NCBI GenBank assembly: GCA_051880495.1
Contig: JBJEOB010000163.1
Coordinates: forward strand, 1 to 64,000
DNA: 64,000 nucleotides
Direction: 5' to 3'
Source: MGBC120314 sp051880495
GTDB taxonomy: Bacteria; Bacillota; Clostridia; Lachnospirales; Lachnospiraceae
In this document: positions 17,760 through 27,040 of the stretch, piece after piece
How the letters are laid out: each line of letters starts with the position of its first letter
Numbering within the stretch: position 1 is the stretch's first letter
Program-made: the position numbers and the translations under genes
The notes under the pieces: generated by a model
Seen by the model: the letters and a program-made list of their open reading frames with translations, nothing else
Told to the model about the DNA's origin: nothing
Databases searched by the model: none

Positions 17760-18509
17760 TTATTTTGCTTCTTTGTCGACAACCTTTATAAAGCCTTTCT
17801 TCCACATAATACGCGAAGAAAGAATAGCAACAGGCAGCATGAAAATAATTAAAAATCCGACTGCTCCAAAAAGTGAACCACCGCTTGTAATACGGACAAC
17901 AAGTGCAAGACCTGACACAATAAGAAGAACAGGAATCATACCAACGACACCGTTCTTTACAACCTTCTTGCCTGAGTTGGTGGTGCCGAATAAACCAAGT
18001 GTCATGGAACCAAACAATGCAGGTATAAGGTAGTTGGAAGCGGTCTTAACTGCAGGAAGTTCGAATACAGGACTAATCCATGCACTAAAGAGCGCAGCAA
18101 GCGCAAGCATGATAACTGTCATGATGGAACATACGGCAACAGCAACAGCGGCAATTGCCTCTCCTTCAGGAGTATTTGGTTCTTTTTTGGTCAGGTTCAT
18201 GGCATTAACGGCACATGGAACCTTCAGGTTCATGATATTTCCGGTAATAAATGTTAAGTAAGATGCAGAACCAAGAATCGGAGTATATGTAATGGCTTCG
18301 GAAAATCCGACCGGTATGTAAATCAACAGAATACCAAGCGTTGCTATGTTAAATACCTGTCCGGCAGTAGGAAGACAGCCATATACACCAAGCACAACAA
18401 ATGGAAGTGCTATCATGTATGCAAGTGCAATTACTGTTCCGACACGTCCCCAGCGATGACACCATGCCTGGAAGGAATCCAGATTTGAAATTTTTTTGTC
18501 TTTACTCAT
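17760..18509 (-). CDS. Membrane protein in M20 amidohydrolase operon
   Basis: 249-residue integral membrane protein of unknown family. After a hydrophilic N-terminus with SFQAWCHRWGRVGTV come about six or seven hydrophobic helices. Polar motifs include SEAITYTPILGSASYL in an early loop and GLFGTTNSGKKVVKNG in the middle. The start at 18509 is preceded by GGAGG; the earlier frame start at 18530 is not. It is the last gene of a minus-strand operon with a DUF5058-like protein (24 nt upstream) and an M20 amidohydrolase. Co-occurrence suggests a two-subunit transporter for the amidohydrolase substrate; this is inference. Confidence 0.65.
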   Translation of the reverse strand: MSKDKKISNLDSFQAWCHRWGRVGTVIALAYMIALPFVVLGVYGCLPTAGQVFNIATLGILLIYIPVGFSEAITYTPILGSASYLTFITGNIMNLKVPCAVNAMNLTKKEPNTPEGEAIAAVAVAVCSIMTVIMLALAALFSAWISPVFELPAVKTASNYLIPALFGSMTLGLFGTTNSGKKVVKNGVVGMIPVLLIVSGLALVVRITSGGSLFGAVGFLIIFMLPVAILSSRIMWKKGFIKVVDKEAK

Positions 18510-18533
18510 AATTTTATTCCTCCAATTCATGTT

Positions 18534-19253
18534 TTAAGAAAAAATGTTTGTCCATAACAGAGATGATGCCATGCCGGCAATCATGGAAAATGCCATGATG
18601 AAATCAGCAAGCCATCTGAGTTTTGGTTTCTTTGCAAATATTCCGAGAGCCAGGGCAACAACAAGTCCGGTCAGCATAACTGCAGCCTGGATTGTATCGC
18701 CGATTAACAGAACAGGAATGTAAACAGAGAACATACAAAGCATGAATACACCACTGAAAACGTGTTTCCAGTCGCTTGAGGTTTCGGTTTTGTTTACGCT
18801 CATGGAAAGCTTTTTGCCAAATGGGATGAGAATTAAAAAGCCGCTTAACATACCGATGCTCATAAGAATCATTACGACACCAAACTGTTGTCCGGTAGCA
18901 TTTTCAATCATTTCACCTGTGGAAGCAAAGCCGATTGCAGAAGCAACACTGCTGGAAATCATTGATTCGTAGGAGAGTGAACCGATTACGGATAATCTCC
19001 ACCATGCCCATAATGTTCCCATGACTGAGATAAGAACGAACAGGCCTACAACAATTGATAAGCTTGGTACTATAGAAAATACAACGCTTGATTTGATTAC
19101 TTTGTTAACGTCTTCTTTTGTAATTCCCAATTCGAGACAATGCTTATATGCCTTAATCAGATATACGACAGAAAAGCCAACGATGTAGAGTAAGCCGATT
19201 ACTATTAAGATAAAAAGTAATGGGCTTTGGATAATGTCTTTCATTGTTACCAT
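18534..19253 (-). CDS. DUF5058-like membrane protein
   Basis: 239-residue integral membrane protein with about seven helices. The segment VIKSSVVFSIVPSLSIVVGL near residues 48-67 and the following GTLWAWWRLSVIGS match what I recall of DUF5058 proteins of Clostridia. It has no signal peptide and its termini are short. Start at 19253 (ATG) with GAGGAA at 7-nt spacing; a second ATG lies three codons downstream. It sits between an M20 amidohydrolase and another multi-helix protein in one operon. A role in uptake or export of an acylated amino acid or peptide is inferred from context only. Confidence 0.7.
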   Translation of the reverse strand: MVTMKDIIQSPLLFILIVIGLLYIVGFSVVYLIKAYKHCLELGITKEDVNKVIKSSVVFSIVPSLSIVVGLFVLISVMGTLWAWWRLSVIGSLSYESMISSSVASAIGFASTGEMIENATGQQFGVVMILMSIGMLSGFLILIPFGKKLSMSVNKTETSSDWKHVFSGVFMLCMFSVYIPVLLIGDTIQAAVMLTGLVVALALGIFAKKPKLRWLADFIMAFSMIAGMASSLLWTNIFS

Positions 19254-19296
19254 ATTAATTCCTCACTTTATTTCTTTTTGTATTTTATAGTAGTTA

Positions 19297-20529
19297 TTAT
19301 TTGTGCTCGCTAAGCCAGCGCATTGCAGTATATGCATAAATTGCACTTCCTACGGGAAGGGCATTCTCATCAAATTTAACCTTTGGATGATGCTGAGGAT
19401 AGCAGTATCCGTCAGAAGGATTGCCGCTTGCCAGCGCAACCATAATGGAAGGGACTTCTTGACTTACATATGCAAAATCTTCGGAACCTGCGGTTTTTGG
19501 AGTCTTCTGACCGTTTTGTGCCGCCATCCTGCTTAACTGTCCGGCAGTAAATGCACTCTGTGGACCTGTTAATTCCTGAATATATTTTACCGTGCAGGAA
19601 GACAAATCGTGATCATTTACAAGAGTAGGACATCCGCTTCCGAATTCGACAGTGGCCTGTGTACGGAAAGCAGTAGAAACCCCGTTTACTATTTCCGTCA
19701 TTCTTTTCTTAATATAGCTTCTGACATCTTCGTCGTATGTTCTGATGGTTCCGCCAAGCTCTGCAGAATCCGGAATAACATTGCCTACATTTCCTGCATG
19801 CATTGTTCCAAAGGTAAGAACGGCTTCCTCTGAAAGTGCAAGCTCTCTTGCGTGAATTTCCTGCAGGGAGGTAATGATGTGGGCTGCGGCAGTGATTGGG
19901 TCAATGCCGGCATTTGGCATGGAACCGTGGCAGCCTTTTCCCTGGATTTTGATTGTGAAATAGTCGGCAGCCGGTGCACTTACTCCGCCATCACTTACAA
20001 TAGCTGTTCCTGATGCAAACGGCATACCTGCCATAACGTGAATCATAAGGGCAGCGTCGACATCAGGATTGGTAAGTAATCCTGACTTAATCATGTCATT
20101 TGAACCTTCAAAAATTTCTTCTGCAGGCTGGAACATAAGCTTAACCGTTCCTTCAATTTCATCCTCATGTTCCTTTAAAATTCTTGCTGCTTCAAGCATC
20201 ATCGCCGTGTGCATATCATGTCCGCATGCATGCATTTTACCGGTATCAGATGCAAATTCTACATCGGCCTCTTCTCTAATCGGAAGTGCATCCATGTCAC
20301 CGCGGATTAAGAAAACCTTTCCGGCCTTCTTACCGCCTGCAATAGCAACAAGTCCTGCCTTGCCACATTCCTGTGGCTCGTACCCCATGTCTGTTAAGGA
20401 TTTTTTTACATAGGCAACAGTATTTGTTAAATCAAAGCCTGTCTCAGGATGTGAATGCAGATGACGTCGGTCTGCAATAATCTTTGCACTGTCATCTTTT
20501 GCTTTTTGTAAAAAATCAGATGCTGTCAT
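19297..20529 (-). CDS. M20 family amidohydrolase/aminoacylase
   Basis: 410-residue cytosolic metallohydrolase of the M20D branch (HipO, AmhX, IAA-amino acid hydrolases), which removes acyl or aryl groups from amino acids. Motifs: RRHLHSHPETGF, RGDMDALPI, MHACGHDMHTAM with metal-binding His and Asp, FQPAEE with the catalytic Glu, and SEDFAYVSQEVPS near the C-terminus. The small dimerization lid is inserted in the middle. The start has a perfect GGAGG. It is the first gene of an operon with two membrane proteins, which likely move its substrate. The exact amide substrate is unknown. Confidence 0.88.
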   Translation of the reverse strand: MTASDFLQKAKDDSAKIIADRRHLHSHPETGFDLTNTVAYVKKSLTDMGYEPQECGKAGLVAIAGGKKAGKVFLIRGDMDALPIREEADVEFASDTGKMHACGHDMHTAMMLEAARILKEHEDEIEGTVKLMFQPAEEIFEGSNDMIKSGLLTNPDVDAALMIHVMAGMPFASGTAIVSDGGVSAPAADYFTIKIQGKGCHGSMPNAGIDPITAAAHIITSLQEIHARELALSEEAVLTFGTMHAGNVGNVIPDSAELGGTIRTYDEDVRSYIKKRMTEIVNGVSTAFRTQATVEFGSGCPTLVNDHDLSSCTVKYIQELTGPQSAFTAGQLSRMAAQNGQKTPKTAGSEDFAYVSQEVPSIMVALASGNPSDGYCYPQHHPKVKFDENALPVGSAIYAYTAMRWLSEHK

Positions 20530-20569
20530 ATTATTCCTCCTGTTAATTTTTTAAAATGCTATCTCTATT

Positions 20570-20582
20570 ATACTACCAGTAT
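20570..20582. promoter_or_regulatory. Dyad ATACT-N3-AGTAT upstream of the amidohydrolase
   Basis: A 13-bp dyad over the probable -10 (TATAAT on the minus strand, 20567-20572 region) of the amidohydrolase operon. Twelve of 13 bases match the dyad at 31825-31837, suggesting one repressor for both. Confidence 0.4.
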
Positions 20583-20623
20583 GTACATGGTTGACAAGAA
20601 AAAAATAACAATATTTTACAAAC

Positions 20624-20652
20624 TTTACAATATTAGGAATTGGGGCTATAAT
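20624..20652 (+). promoter_or_regulatory. MATE gene promoter
   Basis: TTTACA, 17-nt spacer, TATAAT, 46 nt before the start codon. Confidence 0.7.
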
Positions 20653-20698
20653 TTCACACGGAATTAAAAAAATAACAAATTTTATCGGAGGCAGGAAA

Positions 20699-22039
20699 AT
20701 GAATAAGGATTTGACAGTCGGAAAACCGGAAGTGGTGCTGTGGAAATTTTCAATACCGCTTTTTGGAAGCATCATCTTCCAGCAGATGTATAATATAGCG
20801 GACAGTCTGATTGCAGGGAAGTTTGCAGGTGAAAATGCACTGGCAGCCGTGGGTAATTCTTATGAGGTCACATTAATTTATCTTGCATTTGCATTTGGAT
20901 GCAATATTGGATGTTCTGTTATTGTATCACAGCTTTTTGGGGCAAAAAAATGGGAAGAAATGAAGACTGCAGTGTGGACTACATTTATTGCGAGCGGTGC
21001 ATTATGTCTGATTCTTACTGCTTTAGGCTTTTTGTGTGGCCCGTTCCTGTTAAGAATGATTAATACGCCGGAAAATGTTTTTGGCGATTCTCTTTTATAT
21101 CTGAATATTTACACGGCCGGACTATTATTTTTGTTTTTCTATAATATTGCGACAGGAATTTTTTCGGCAATGGGCGATTCTAAAACACCTTTTGTATTTC
21201 TGGCAGTATCATCTGTTGCCAATATAATTATGGATTACATTTTTGTACGGTATTTTCAAATGGGCGTGGCAGGTGTCGCGTGGGCAACCTTTATCTGTCA
21301 GGGCGTAAGCTGCGTGCTTGCACTTATAACTGTATTTAAAAGACTTTCATCCATACATACTTCAAAAGAGTATAAAAAGTTTTCAAAACAGATGTTTTGT
21401 AAGATTGCATATGTCGCCGTACCAAGTATCCTGCAGCAGAGTTTTGTCTCAGTAGGAAATATTATTCTGCAGAGCATTATAAACAGGTACGGTTCAGGCG
21501 TAATGGCAGGCTATTCGGCTGTCATCAAGCTTAATAATCTTGTGATTACTTCATTTACGACTCTGGGAAATGCAATGTCTAATTTTACCGCCCAGAATCT
21601 TGGAGCCAATAAGCCGGACAGAATTAAAAAAGGTTACCGCGGCGGGCTATTGATGATTTACATTTTATGTATTCCTGTCATTATTTTATATCTGTCCATG
21701 GGAGAAACACTTCTTTCGTTATTTATGAAGGAGGAGAGTGTCGAGGCAATTACTGCCGGCATGAAGTTTATAACCATTGTTTCGCCATTTTATTTTGTTG
21801 TAGGCACTAAGCTTATAACGGACGGAATACTTCGCGGGGCAGGTGCGATGAAGCAGTTTATGGCTGCTACATTCCTGGATTTGATTATAAGGGTATGTCT
21901 TGCGTTTGTTCTGTCAGGACAGATGGGATATGTCGGTATATGGCGCTCATGGCCAATCGGCTGGGTGCTTGGAACCTTGCTTTCACTGTATTTTTATCTG
22001 AGCGGCAGCTTTAAGAAAGCATTGGACCTTGACATATAA
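20699..22039 (+). CDS. MATE family efflux transporter
   Basis: 446-residue, 12-helix antiporter of the MATE family (DinF/NorM-like prokaryotic branch), which exports cationic drugs or metabolites using a sodium or proton gradient. The N-terminus has the family pattern PLFGSIIFQQMYNIADSLIAG; the two six-helix halves are each introduced by a similar motif (second near residues 235-260, VPSILQQSFVSVGNIILQ). The start at 20699 follows GGAGG with normal spacing. Its own promoter lies upstream, and the FMN riboswitch of the next gene follows within 75 nt. Substrate not predictable. Confidence 0.9.
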   Translation: MNKDLTVGKPEVVLWKFSIPLFGSIIFQQMYNIADSLIAGKFAGENALAAVGNSYEVTLIYLAFAFGCNIGCSVIVSQLFGAKKWEEMKTAVWTTFIASGALCLILTALGFLCGPFLLRMINTPENVFGDSLLYLNIYTAGLLFLFFYNIATGIFSAMGDSKTPFVFLAVSSVANIIMDYIFVRYFQMGVAGVAWATFICQGVSCVLALITVFKRLSSIHTSKEYKKFSKQMFCKIAYVAVPSILQQSFVSVGNIILQSIINRYGSGVMAGYSAVIKLNNLVITSFTTLGNAMSNFTAQNLGANKPDRIKKGYRGGLLMIYILCIPVIILYLSMGETLLSLFMKEESVEAITAGMKFITIVSPFYFVVGTKLITDGILRGAGAMKQFMAATFLDLIIRVCLAFVLSGQMGYVGIWRSWPIGWVLGTLLSLYFYLSGSFKKALDLDI

Positions 22040-22112
22040 TGGAGGATATAGTATTATAACAGAGTTATCGATAACACAATTTAATACGAAGAGTGAGTAA
22101 TTTAAACTCCAA

Positions 22113-22269
22113 CCTTCAGGGCAGAGTGAGATATTTTCATAATATCAATTCTCGACCGGTGGTGATGCAGCCTTGCAAAGTCCACGAACCCGTACCGCTT
22201 GAACCTTATGGTGTATGGGCCGATTGAGTGAGATTCTCAAACCGACAGTATAGTCTGGATGAAAGAAGA
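22113..22269 (+). ncRNA. FMN riboswitch (RFN element)
   Basis: The conserved RFN core is clear: CTTCAGGGCAG, GACCGGTGGTGATGC, AAAGTCCACGA, GATTGAGTGAGATTCTC, AACCGACAGTATAGTCTGGATG and the closing GAAAGAAGA. This aptamer binds flavin mononucleotide. A terminator hairpin with a T-rich tail follows at 22348-22384, just before ribU, so FMN should shut off transcription of the riboflavin transporter. Confidence 0.95.
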
Positions 22270-22347
22270 TAATCAAGCATACATTTTGTATTGTGTGTGA
22301 GGACTCTTATTGAACGAACTTCCGGTAATGCCGGATTGGTTTTGATG

Positions 22348-22384
22348 CCCTGTGGTTATTTTTCCACAGGGTTTCTTTTGTTTT
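22348..22384 (+). terminator. Expression-platform terminator of the FMN riboswitch
   Basis: Perfect 8-bp stem CCCTGTGG/CCACAGGG followed by TTTCTTTTGTTTT. A small CCGG/CCGG hairpin at 22322-22334 may belong to the antiterminator. Confidence 0.85.
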
Positions 22385-22421
22385 AAGGGTTTTTGCGACA
22401 GATTGATTGGAGGAAAAAATA

Positions 22422-23012
22422 ATGAAAAAAATCAACACAAGAGAACTGACGGCAATTGCAATGCTGGTTGCTGTATCATGGGTACTGTATTTATTTGGTT
22501 TTAGTATTCCTATTGTACCGAGCTTTTTGACTATGGATTTTTCGGAGCTTCCGGCGGTGATTGCTACACTTTCCATGGGACCTATGGCAGGATTTTTGGT
22601 TTGCCTTTTAAAAAACTTAATGCACCTTCTGATTTCCCATACAATGTGGGTTGGAGAGCTTTCCAATTTTATACTTGGTGTTGCGCTTGTTGTTCCGGCA
22701 GGTATTATTTACAGGAAACATAAGACCAAAAAAAGAGCGATAGCAGCAATGATGGCGGGCGTTGTCACAATGTGTGTTGTAGGCGTGTTTTCAAATTACT
22801 TCATCATTTATCCGTTATATGATAAGCTTGCATTACCGATGGATGTAATTATTGGAATGTATTCGGCAATACTTCCTGCCGCAGATACGCTTTTAAAGGC
22901 TCTTATAATATTTAATGTGCCATTTACATTTGTAAAGGCAATGGTAAGTGTGATTGTAACGCTGTTAATTTATAAGCCGCTTTCAAGAATAATCAAAAAT
23001 GTAAATAACTGA
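22422..23012 (+). CDS. ribU: ECF transporter S component, riboflavin-specific
   Basis: 196-residue membrane protein with about six helices, the size of an S component. It binds riboflavin in the membrane and works with the shared EcfAA'T module encoded elsewhere. RibU-like features: the N-terminal TRELTAIAMLVAVSWVLYL helix, PSFLTMDFSELPAVIATL with the conserved DFS/D-L-P stretch, and GPMAGFLVCLLKNLMHLL. The start at 22422 has GGAGG; the in-frame ATG at 22407 covers the ribosome binding site itself. The FMN riboswitch directly upstream confirms the substrate. Confidence 0.93.
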   Translation: MKKINTRELTAIAMLVAVSWVLYLFGFSIPIVPSFLTMDFSELPAVIATLSMGPMAGFLVCLLKNLMHLLISHTMWVGELSNFILGVALVVPAGIIYRKHKTKKRAIAAMMAGVVTMCVVGVFSNYFIIYPLYDKLALPMDVIIGMYSAILPAADTLLKALIIFNVPFTFVKAMVSVIVTLLIYKPLSRIIKNVNN

Positions 23013-23019
23013 TTTTTTG

Positions 23020-23051
23020 GCACGGGCTTAGCAGTAAGCCCGTGCTTTTTT
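23020..23051 (+). terminator. ribU terminator
   Basis: Perfect 11-bp stem GCACGGGCTTA/TAAGCCCGTGC followed by six T. It lies within an upstream-extended frame of the next gene, supporting the later start there. Confidence 0.92.
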
Positions 23052-23116
23052 ACTTGATATTATACCTGATTTGGTGCATAATACCTAATGGAATAATATG
23101 TTTTGGGAGAAGTAAT

Positions 23117-26032
23117 ATGCCTATTAAGAATAATAATTATGAATTGCTGGAAGAAAGAAATATTGAAGACCTGAATTCGGTCGGATTTATTTTAAAACAT
23201 AAGAAAAGTGGTGCAAGAGTTGTACTTTTGTCAAATGATGATGACAATAAAGTGTTTAATATCGGATTTAAGACACCGCCATATAATGACTGCGGTCTTC
23301 CACATATATTGGAACATTCGGTGCTTTGTGGCTCGAAAAAATACCCTGCAAAGGACCCTTTTGTGGAGCTGTGCAAGGGCTCATTAAATACATTTTTAAA
23401 TGCGATGACATATCCGGACAAGACAGTTTACCCTGTTGCAAGCTGCAATATGGTAGATTTTATGAATATTGTTGACGTATATATGGATGCCGTTTTTAAT
23501 CCTAATATTTACAGCCGTGAGGAAATTTTCCGCCAGGAAGGCTGGCACTTTGAGATGGAGTCAGAAGACGGACCTATTACTTATAACGGCGTCGTTTATA
23601 ATGAGATGAAAGGAGCATTTTCTGATGCAGATGACCTTTTATCAAGCTACACGTTTAAGACTTTATTTCCTGATAACGAATATGGAAATGAGTCAGGCGG
23701 AAATCCTGAGAAAATCCCCGACTTAAGTTATGAGGAATTTCTTGAATTCCATAAGAAATATTATCATCCGTCAAACAGTTATATATATGTTTACGGTGAT
23801 ATGGACATGGAAGAATTCCTTGACTATATGGACAGAGAATATTTGTGTAAATATGATGCAAAGGATATTGATTCTGAAATTAAGGAACAGAAAGCCTTTG
23901 ATCAGGTTAAGGATGTTTCATTTGAGTATGCCGTAACGGAGGATGAGGGAACGGAAGATAATGCATATCTTTCATATAACGCTGTGATTGGAAATGTCCT
24001 TGATCGGAAATTGTATCTTGCATTTCAGATTATAGACTATGCATTGGTATCGGCACCGGGTGCACCGCTTAAAAAGGCACTTGTTGATGCCGGGATAGGC
24101 GCAGATGTATACGGTTCATACGAAAGCTCCATTTATCAGCCGATGTATTCAATTGTAGTTAAGAACGCCGATGAGAAACGCAAGGACGAATTTGTTAAAA
24201 TAATAATGGATTCCTTAAACGATATCGTCGTAAACGGAATTGATGAAAAGGCTTTTCGTGCAGGAATTAATTACTTTGAATTCAAATACCGTGAGGCTGA
24301 TTTTGGTTCGTATCCAAAGGGACTTATGTACGGACTTCAGGCACTTGACAGCTGGTTATATGATGACATGGCACCTTTTTATCATATTGAGGCTAATGAA
24401 ACATTTGCATTTCTTAAAGAAAACGTAAATAAGGGATATTTTGAGGAAATTATCCGCAAATATATAATTGAAAATACTCATGCGGCACTTATAACACTTA
24501 TACCGAAGATTAACCTTACTGCCATCATGGATGAAAAAACCAGAAAGAAGCTTGAAGCGTATAAGAAATCATTAAGTGAGGAGCAGATAAAAAAGATTGT
24601 TGCAGATACTAAGCATTTAAAAGAGTATCAGGATGAACCGTCAACAGACGAGGAGCTTCAGACCATACCGATGCTTAAAAGAGAAGATATTGGAAGGGAA
24701 GCGGCACCTTTATATATTGATGAAAAGGTATCAGATGATGTTAAAATAATTCACAGCAACATTTTCACCAACAAGATTGTATATATGAATTTAAGCTATG
24801 ACTGCAAATCAGTTCCGGAAAGGTTAATTCCATATATCGGACTTTTGAGAAATGTATTGGGACTTGTTGATACAGATAAGCATGAGTATGGTGATTTGTT
24901 TAATGAGATAAATATGAATTGTGGCGGTCTTGTAACTTCATCAACCGTATACACAAATGATAAAGATATTTCAGAGTATCAGATTCGTTATGAAGTTAAA
25001 GCCAAGGCTTTGTATGATAAGATACCTTTTGTTATGGACACGATGCTTGAAATCATGTATACGTCTCATTTTGATGATTACAAGAGAATTAAGGAAATCT
25101 TAAGCCAGATGAAGTCAAGACTTCAGACAAGAATGACAAGCGGCGGTCACGTTGCCGCAATAAGCCATGCAATGGCACAGTTCTCGCCGTCAGTTTATTA
25201 TAGCAACATAACAACAGGAATAGAGTTCTATCAGTTTGTTGATGAGCTGGAATCTCATTTTGAGGAAAAGAAGGAAGAAATAAAAGAATCGCTGTCAGAA
25301 CTTGTTAAGCTTATTTTTGACAGAAAGAACCTTATTGTGAGCCTTACTGTTGATGATGAAGGATATAAAGCATTTGAGCCGGAGTTTAAGAAATTTGTTT
25401 CAAAGCTTAACGATAACAGGCTGACGGATGCTGTTCGCGAATATGTGCCTAAGAAGAATAAAAACGGCTTTATGACATCATCTCAGGTGAATTACGTTGC
25501 AAGATGCGGCAATTACCGTAAGGCGGGATTTGATTATACGGGTGCGTTCAGAATTTTGAAAACAATATTCGGATATGACTATCTGTGGATAAATATCCGT
25601 GTCAAGGGCGGTGCGTACGGATGTATGAGCGGTTTCTATAAAAACGGTGACAGCTATATGGTATCCTTCCGCGACCCTAATATTAAAGAGACTAACGAAA
25701 TTTATGAAAATGCCGTGGATTATATCCGTAATTTCTCGGTATCGGAGCGTGATATGACCAAGTATGTCATAGGAACCATAGGAGAGCTTGATACCCCTAT
25801 GAATCCGCAGGCTAAAGGAAACCGTTCATTCTCTGCATATCTTAGCAATGTTAATTACGAGGATCTTCTGAGGGAGAGAATTGAGATAATTGATGCCTCT
25901 GCCAATGATATACGCAATCTTTATGCACCTGTAAAAGAAATGCTTGTGGATGATTATTTTGCGGTTATCGGTAATGCGGAACAGATTAAAGAATGTGAAG
26001 ATATGTTTGATACGGTTAAGAATTTATTCTAA
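23117..26032 (+). CDS. M16C family zinc metalloprotease (PreP/insulinase type)
   Basis: 971-residue protease, the size of the single-chain two-half PreP/HypA group that degrades peptides in a closed chamber. The inverted zinc motif HILEH is at residues 63-67, with the distal Glu in YNEMKGAFSD about 75 residues later, as in the family. The C-terminal half carries the substrate-binding RVKGGAYGCMSGF region. No signal peptide, so it likely acts on peptides in the cytosol. The frame extends to 23042 but runs over the ribU terminator; ATG 23117 follows GGGAGAAG. era begins 27 nt downstream, so the two may be co-transcribed. Confidence 0.9.
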   Translation: MPIKNNNYELLEERNIEDLNSVGFILKHKKSGARVVLLSNDDDNKVFNIGFKTPPYNDCGLPHILEHSVLCGSKKYPAKDPFVELCKGSLNTFLNAMTYPDKTVYPVASCNMVDFMNIVDVYMDAVFNPNIYSREEIFRQEGWHFEMESEDGPITYNGVVYNEMKGAFSDADDLLSSYTFKTLFPDNEYGNESGGNPEKIPDLSYEEFLEFHKKYYHPSNSYIYVYGDMDMEEFLDYMDREYLCKYDAKDIDSEIKEQKAFDQVKDVSFEYAVTEDEGTEDNAYLSYNAVIGNVLDRKLYLAFQIIDYALVSAPGAPLKKALVDAGIGADVYGSYESSIYQPMYSIVVKNADEKRKDEFVKIIMDSLNDIVVNGIDEKAFRAGINYFEFKYREADFGSYPKGLMYGLQALDSWLYDDMAPFYHIEANETFAFLKENVNKGYFEEIIRKYIIENTHAALITLIPKINLTAIMDEKTRKKLEAYKKSLSEEQIKKIVADTKHLKEYQDEPSTDEELQTIPMLKREDIGREAAPLYIDEKVSDDVKIIHSNIFTNKIVYMNLSYDCKSVPERLIPYIGLLRNVLGLVDTDKHEYGDLFNEINMNCGGLVTSSTVYTNDKDISEYQIRYEVKAKALYDKIPFVMDTMLEIMYTSHFDDYKRIKEILSQMKSRLQTRMTSGGHVAAISHAMAQFSPSVYYSNITTGIEFYQFVDELESHFEEKKEEIKESLSELVKLIFDRKNLIVSLTVDDEGYKAFEPEFKKFVSKLNDNRLTDAVREYVPKKNKNGFMTSSQVNYVARCGNYRKAGFDYTGAFRILKTIFGYDYLWINIRVKGGAYGCMSGFYKNGDSYMVSFRDPNIKETNEIYENAVDYIRNFSVSERDMTKYVIGTIGELDTPMNPQAKGNRSFSAYLSNVNYEDLLRERIEIIDASANDIRNLYAPVKEMLVDDYFAVIGNAEQIKECEDMFDTVKNLF

Positions 26033-26058
26033 AAAACTTCGGATAAGGAGAATGGTTA

Positions 26059-26973
26059 ATGGAAAATCAGACCAGGACAGGTTTTGTTACAATAATCGGA
26101 AGACCTAATGTAGGTAAGTCCACACTCATGAACCAGCTTATCGGACAGAAAGTTGCAATTACGTCCAATAAGCCGCAGACTACACGAAATAAGATAAAGA
26201 CGGTATTTACAGATGAAAGAGGCCAGATAATTTTTGTGGATACGCCGGGTATTCATAAGGCTAAAAACAAGCTTGATAATTATATGGTAAACGTGGCAGA
26301 AAAGACGCTTTCGGAAGTTGACGTTATCTTGTGGCTTGTCGAACCGACAGATTATGTGGGAGCCGGTGAGCAGCATATTGTAAGCCAGCTAAAGCAGACG
26401 AAGGTTCCGGTAATTCTTGTAATTAACAAGATAGATACAGTTAAGAAGGAAGAGGTGCTTAAATTCATTAATGCATACAAGGACCTTCTTGATTATGCTG
26501 ATATCGTACCGGTTTCGGCACGAAGAGGAGATAATACGGACGAACTCGTAAATGTAATTTACAAATATCTGCCATATGGCCCGATGTACTATGACGAAGA
26601 TACTCTTACAGACCAGCCGATGCGTCAGATAGTAGCTGAAATAATCAGGGAAAAAGCACTTCATGCTCTTGATGCTGAGGTACCTCATGGTATTGCAGTT
26701 ACTATTGAGAGAATGAAAGAGAGAAATGATGGTTCTGTCGTGGATATTGATGCAACAATAATCTGCGAGAGAGAGTCACATAAGGGTATTATTATTGGAA
26801 AACAGGGTGCCATGTTAAAGAAAATCGGCTCAAATGCCCGATACGAAATCGAGAAAATGATGGAGCAGCAGATTAACTTAAAGCTGTGGGTCAAAGTTCG
26901 AAAAGAGTGGCGTGACAGTGACATTATGATAAAGAATTTTGGCTATGATGCAAAAAAAGAGTTTGAATTATAA
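26059..26973 (+). CDS. era: GTPase Era
   Basis: 304-residue essential GTPase that binds the 3' end of 16S rRNA during 30S assembly. G1 GRPNVGKST (residues 14-22), effector switch TTRNKIKTV, G3 VDTPGIHKAKN, G4 NKID and G5 SARRG are present, followed by a KH RNA-binding domain with GIIIGKQGAMLKKIG. Era is commonly followed by recO and glycyl-tRNA synthetase in Firmicutes. Here recO and glyS occur 5.5 kb downstream with an accessory block in between. A strong terminator ends the gene. Confidence 0.97.
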   Translation: MENQTRTGFVTIIGRPNVGKSTLMNQLIGQKVAITSNKPQTTRNKIKTVFTDERGQIIFVDTPGIHKAKNKLDNYMVNVAEKTLSEVDVILWLVEPTDYVGAGEQHIVSQLKQTKVPVILVINKIDTVKKEEVLKFINAYKDLLDYADIVPVSARRGDNTDELVNVIYKYLPYGPMYYDEDTLTDQPMRQIVAEIIREKALHALDAEVPHGIAVTIERMKERNDGSVVDIDATIICERESHKGIIIGKQGAMLKKIGSNARYEIEKMMEQQINLKLWVKVRKEWRDSDIMIKNFGYDAKKEFEL

Positions 26974-26988
26974 ATAATAAAAAACATA

Positions 26989-27037
26989 AAACCGGCTATA
27001 GATGCAGTGCTTAGTATCTATAGCCGGTTTAGTTTTA
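26989..27037. terminator. Terminator between era and the convergent degV-like gene
   Basis: 15-bp perfect stem (26989-27003 with 27016-27030, core CCGGCTATAGAT), A-rich before and T-rich after; can act in both directions. Confidence 0.88.
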
Positions 27038-27040
27038 GTA

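Noticed and set aside
23042..23116. Upstream-extended start for the M16 protease
   Set aside because: The extension runs through the ribU terminator and has no ribosome binding site.
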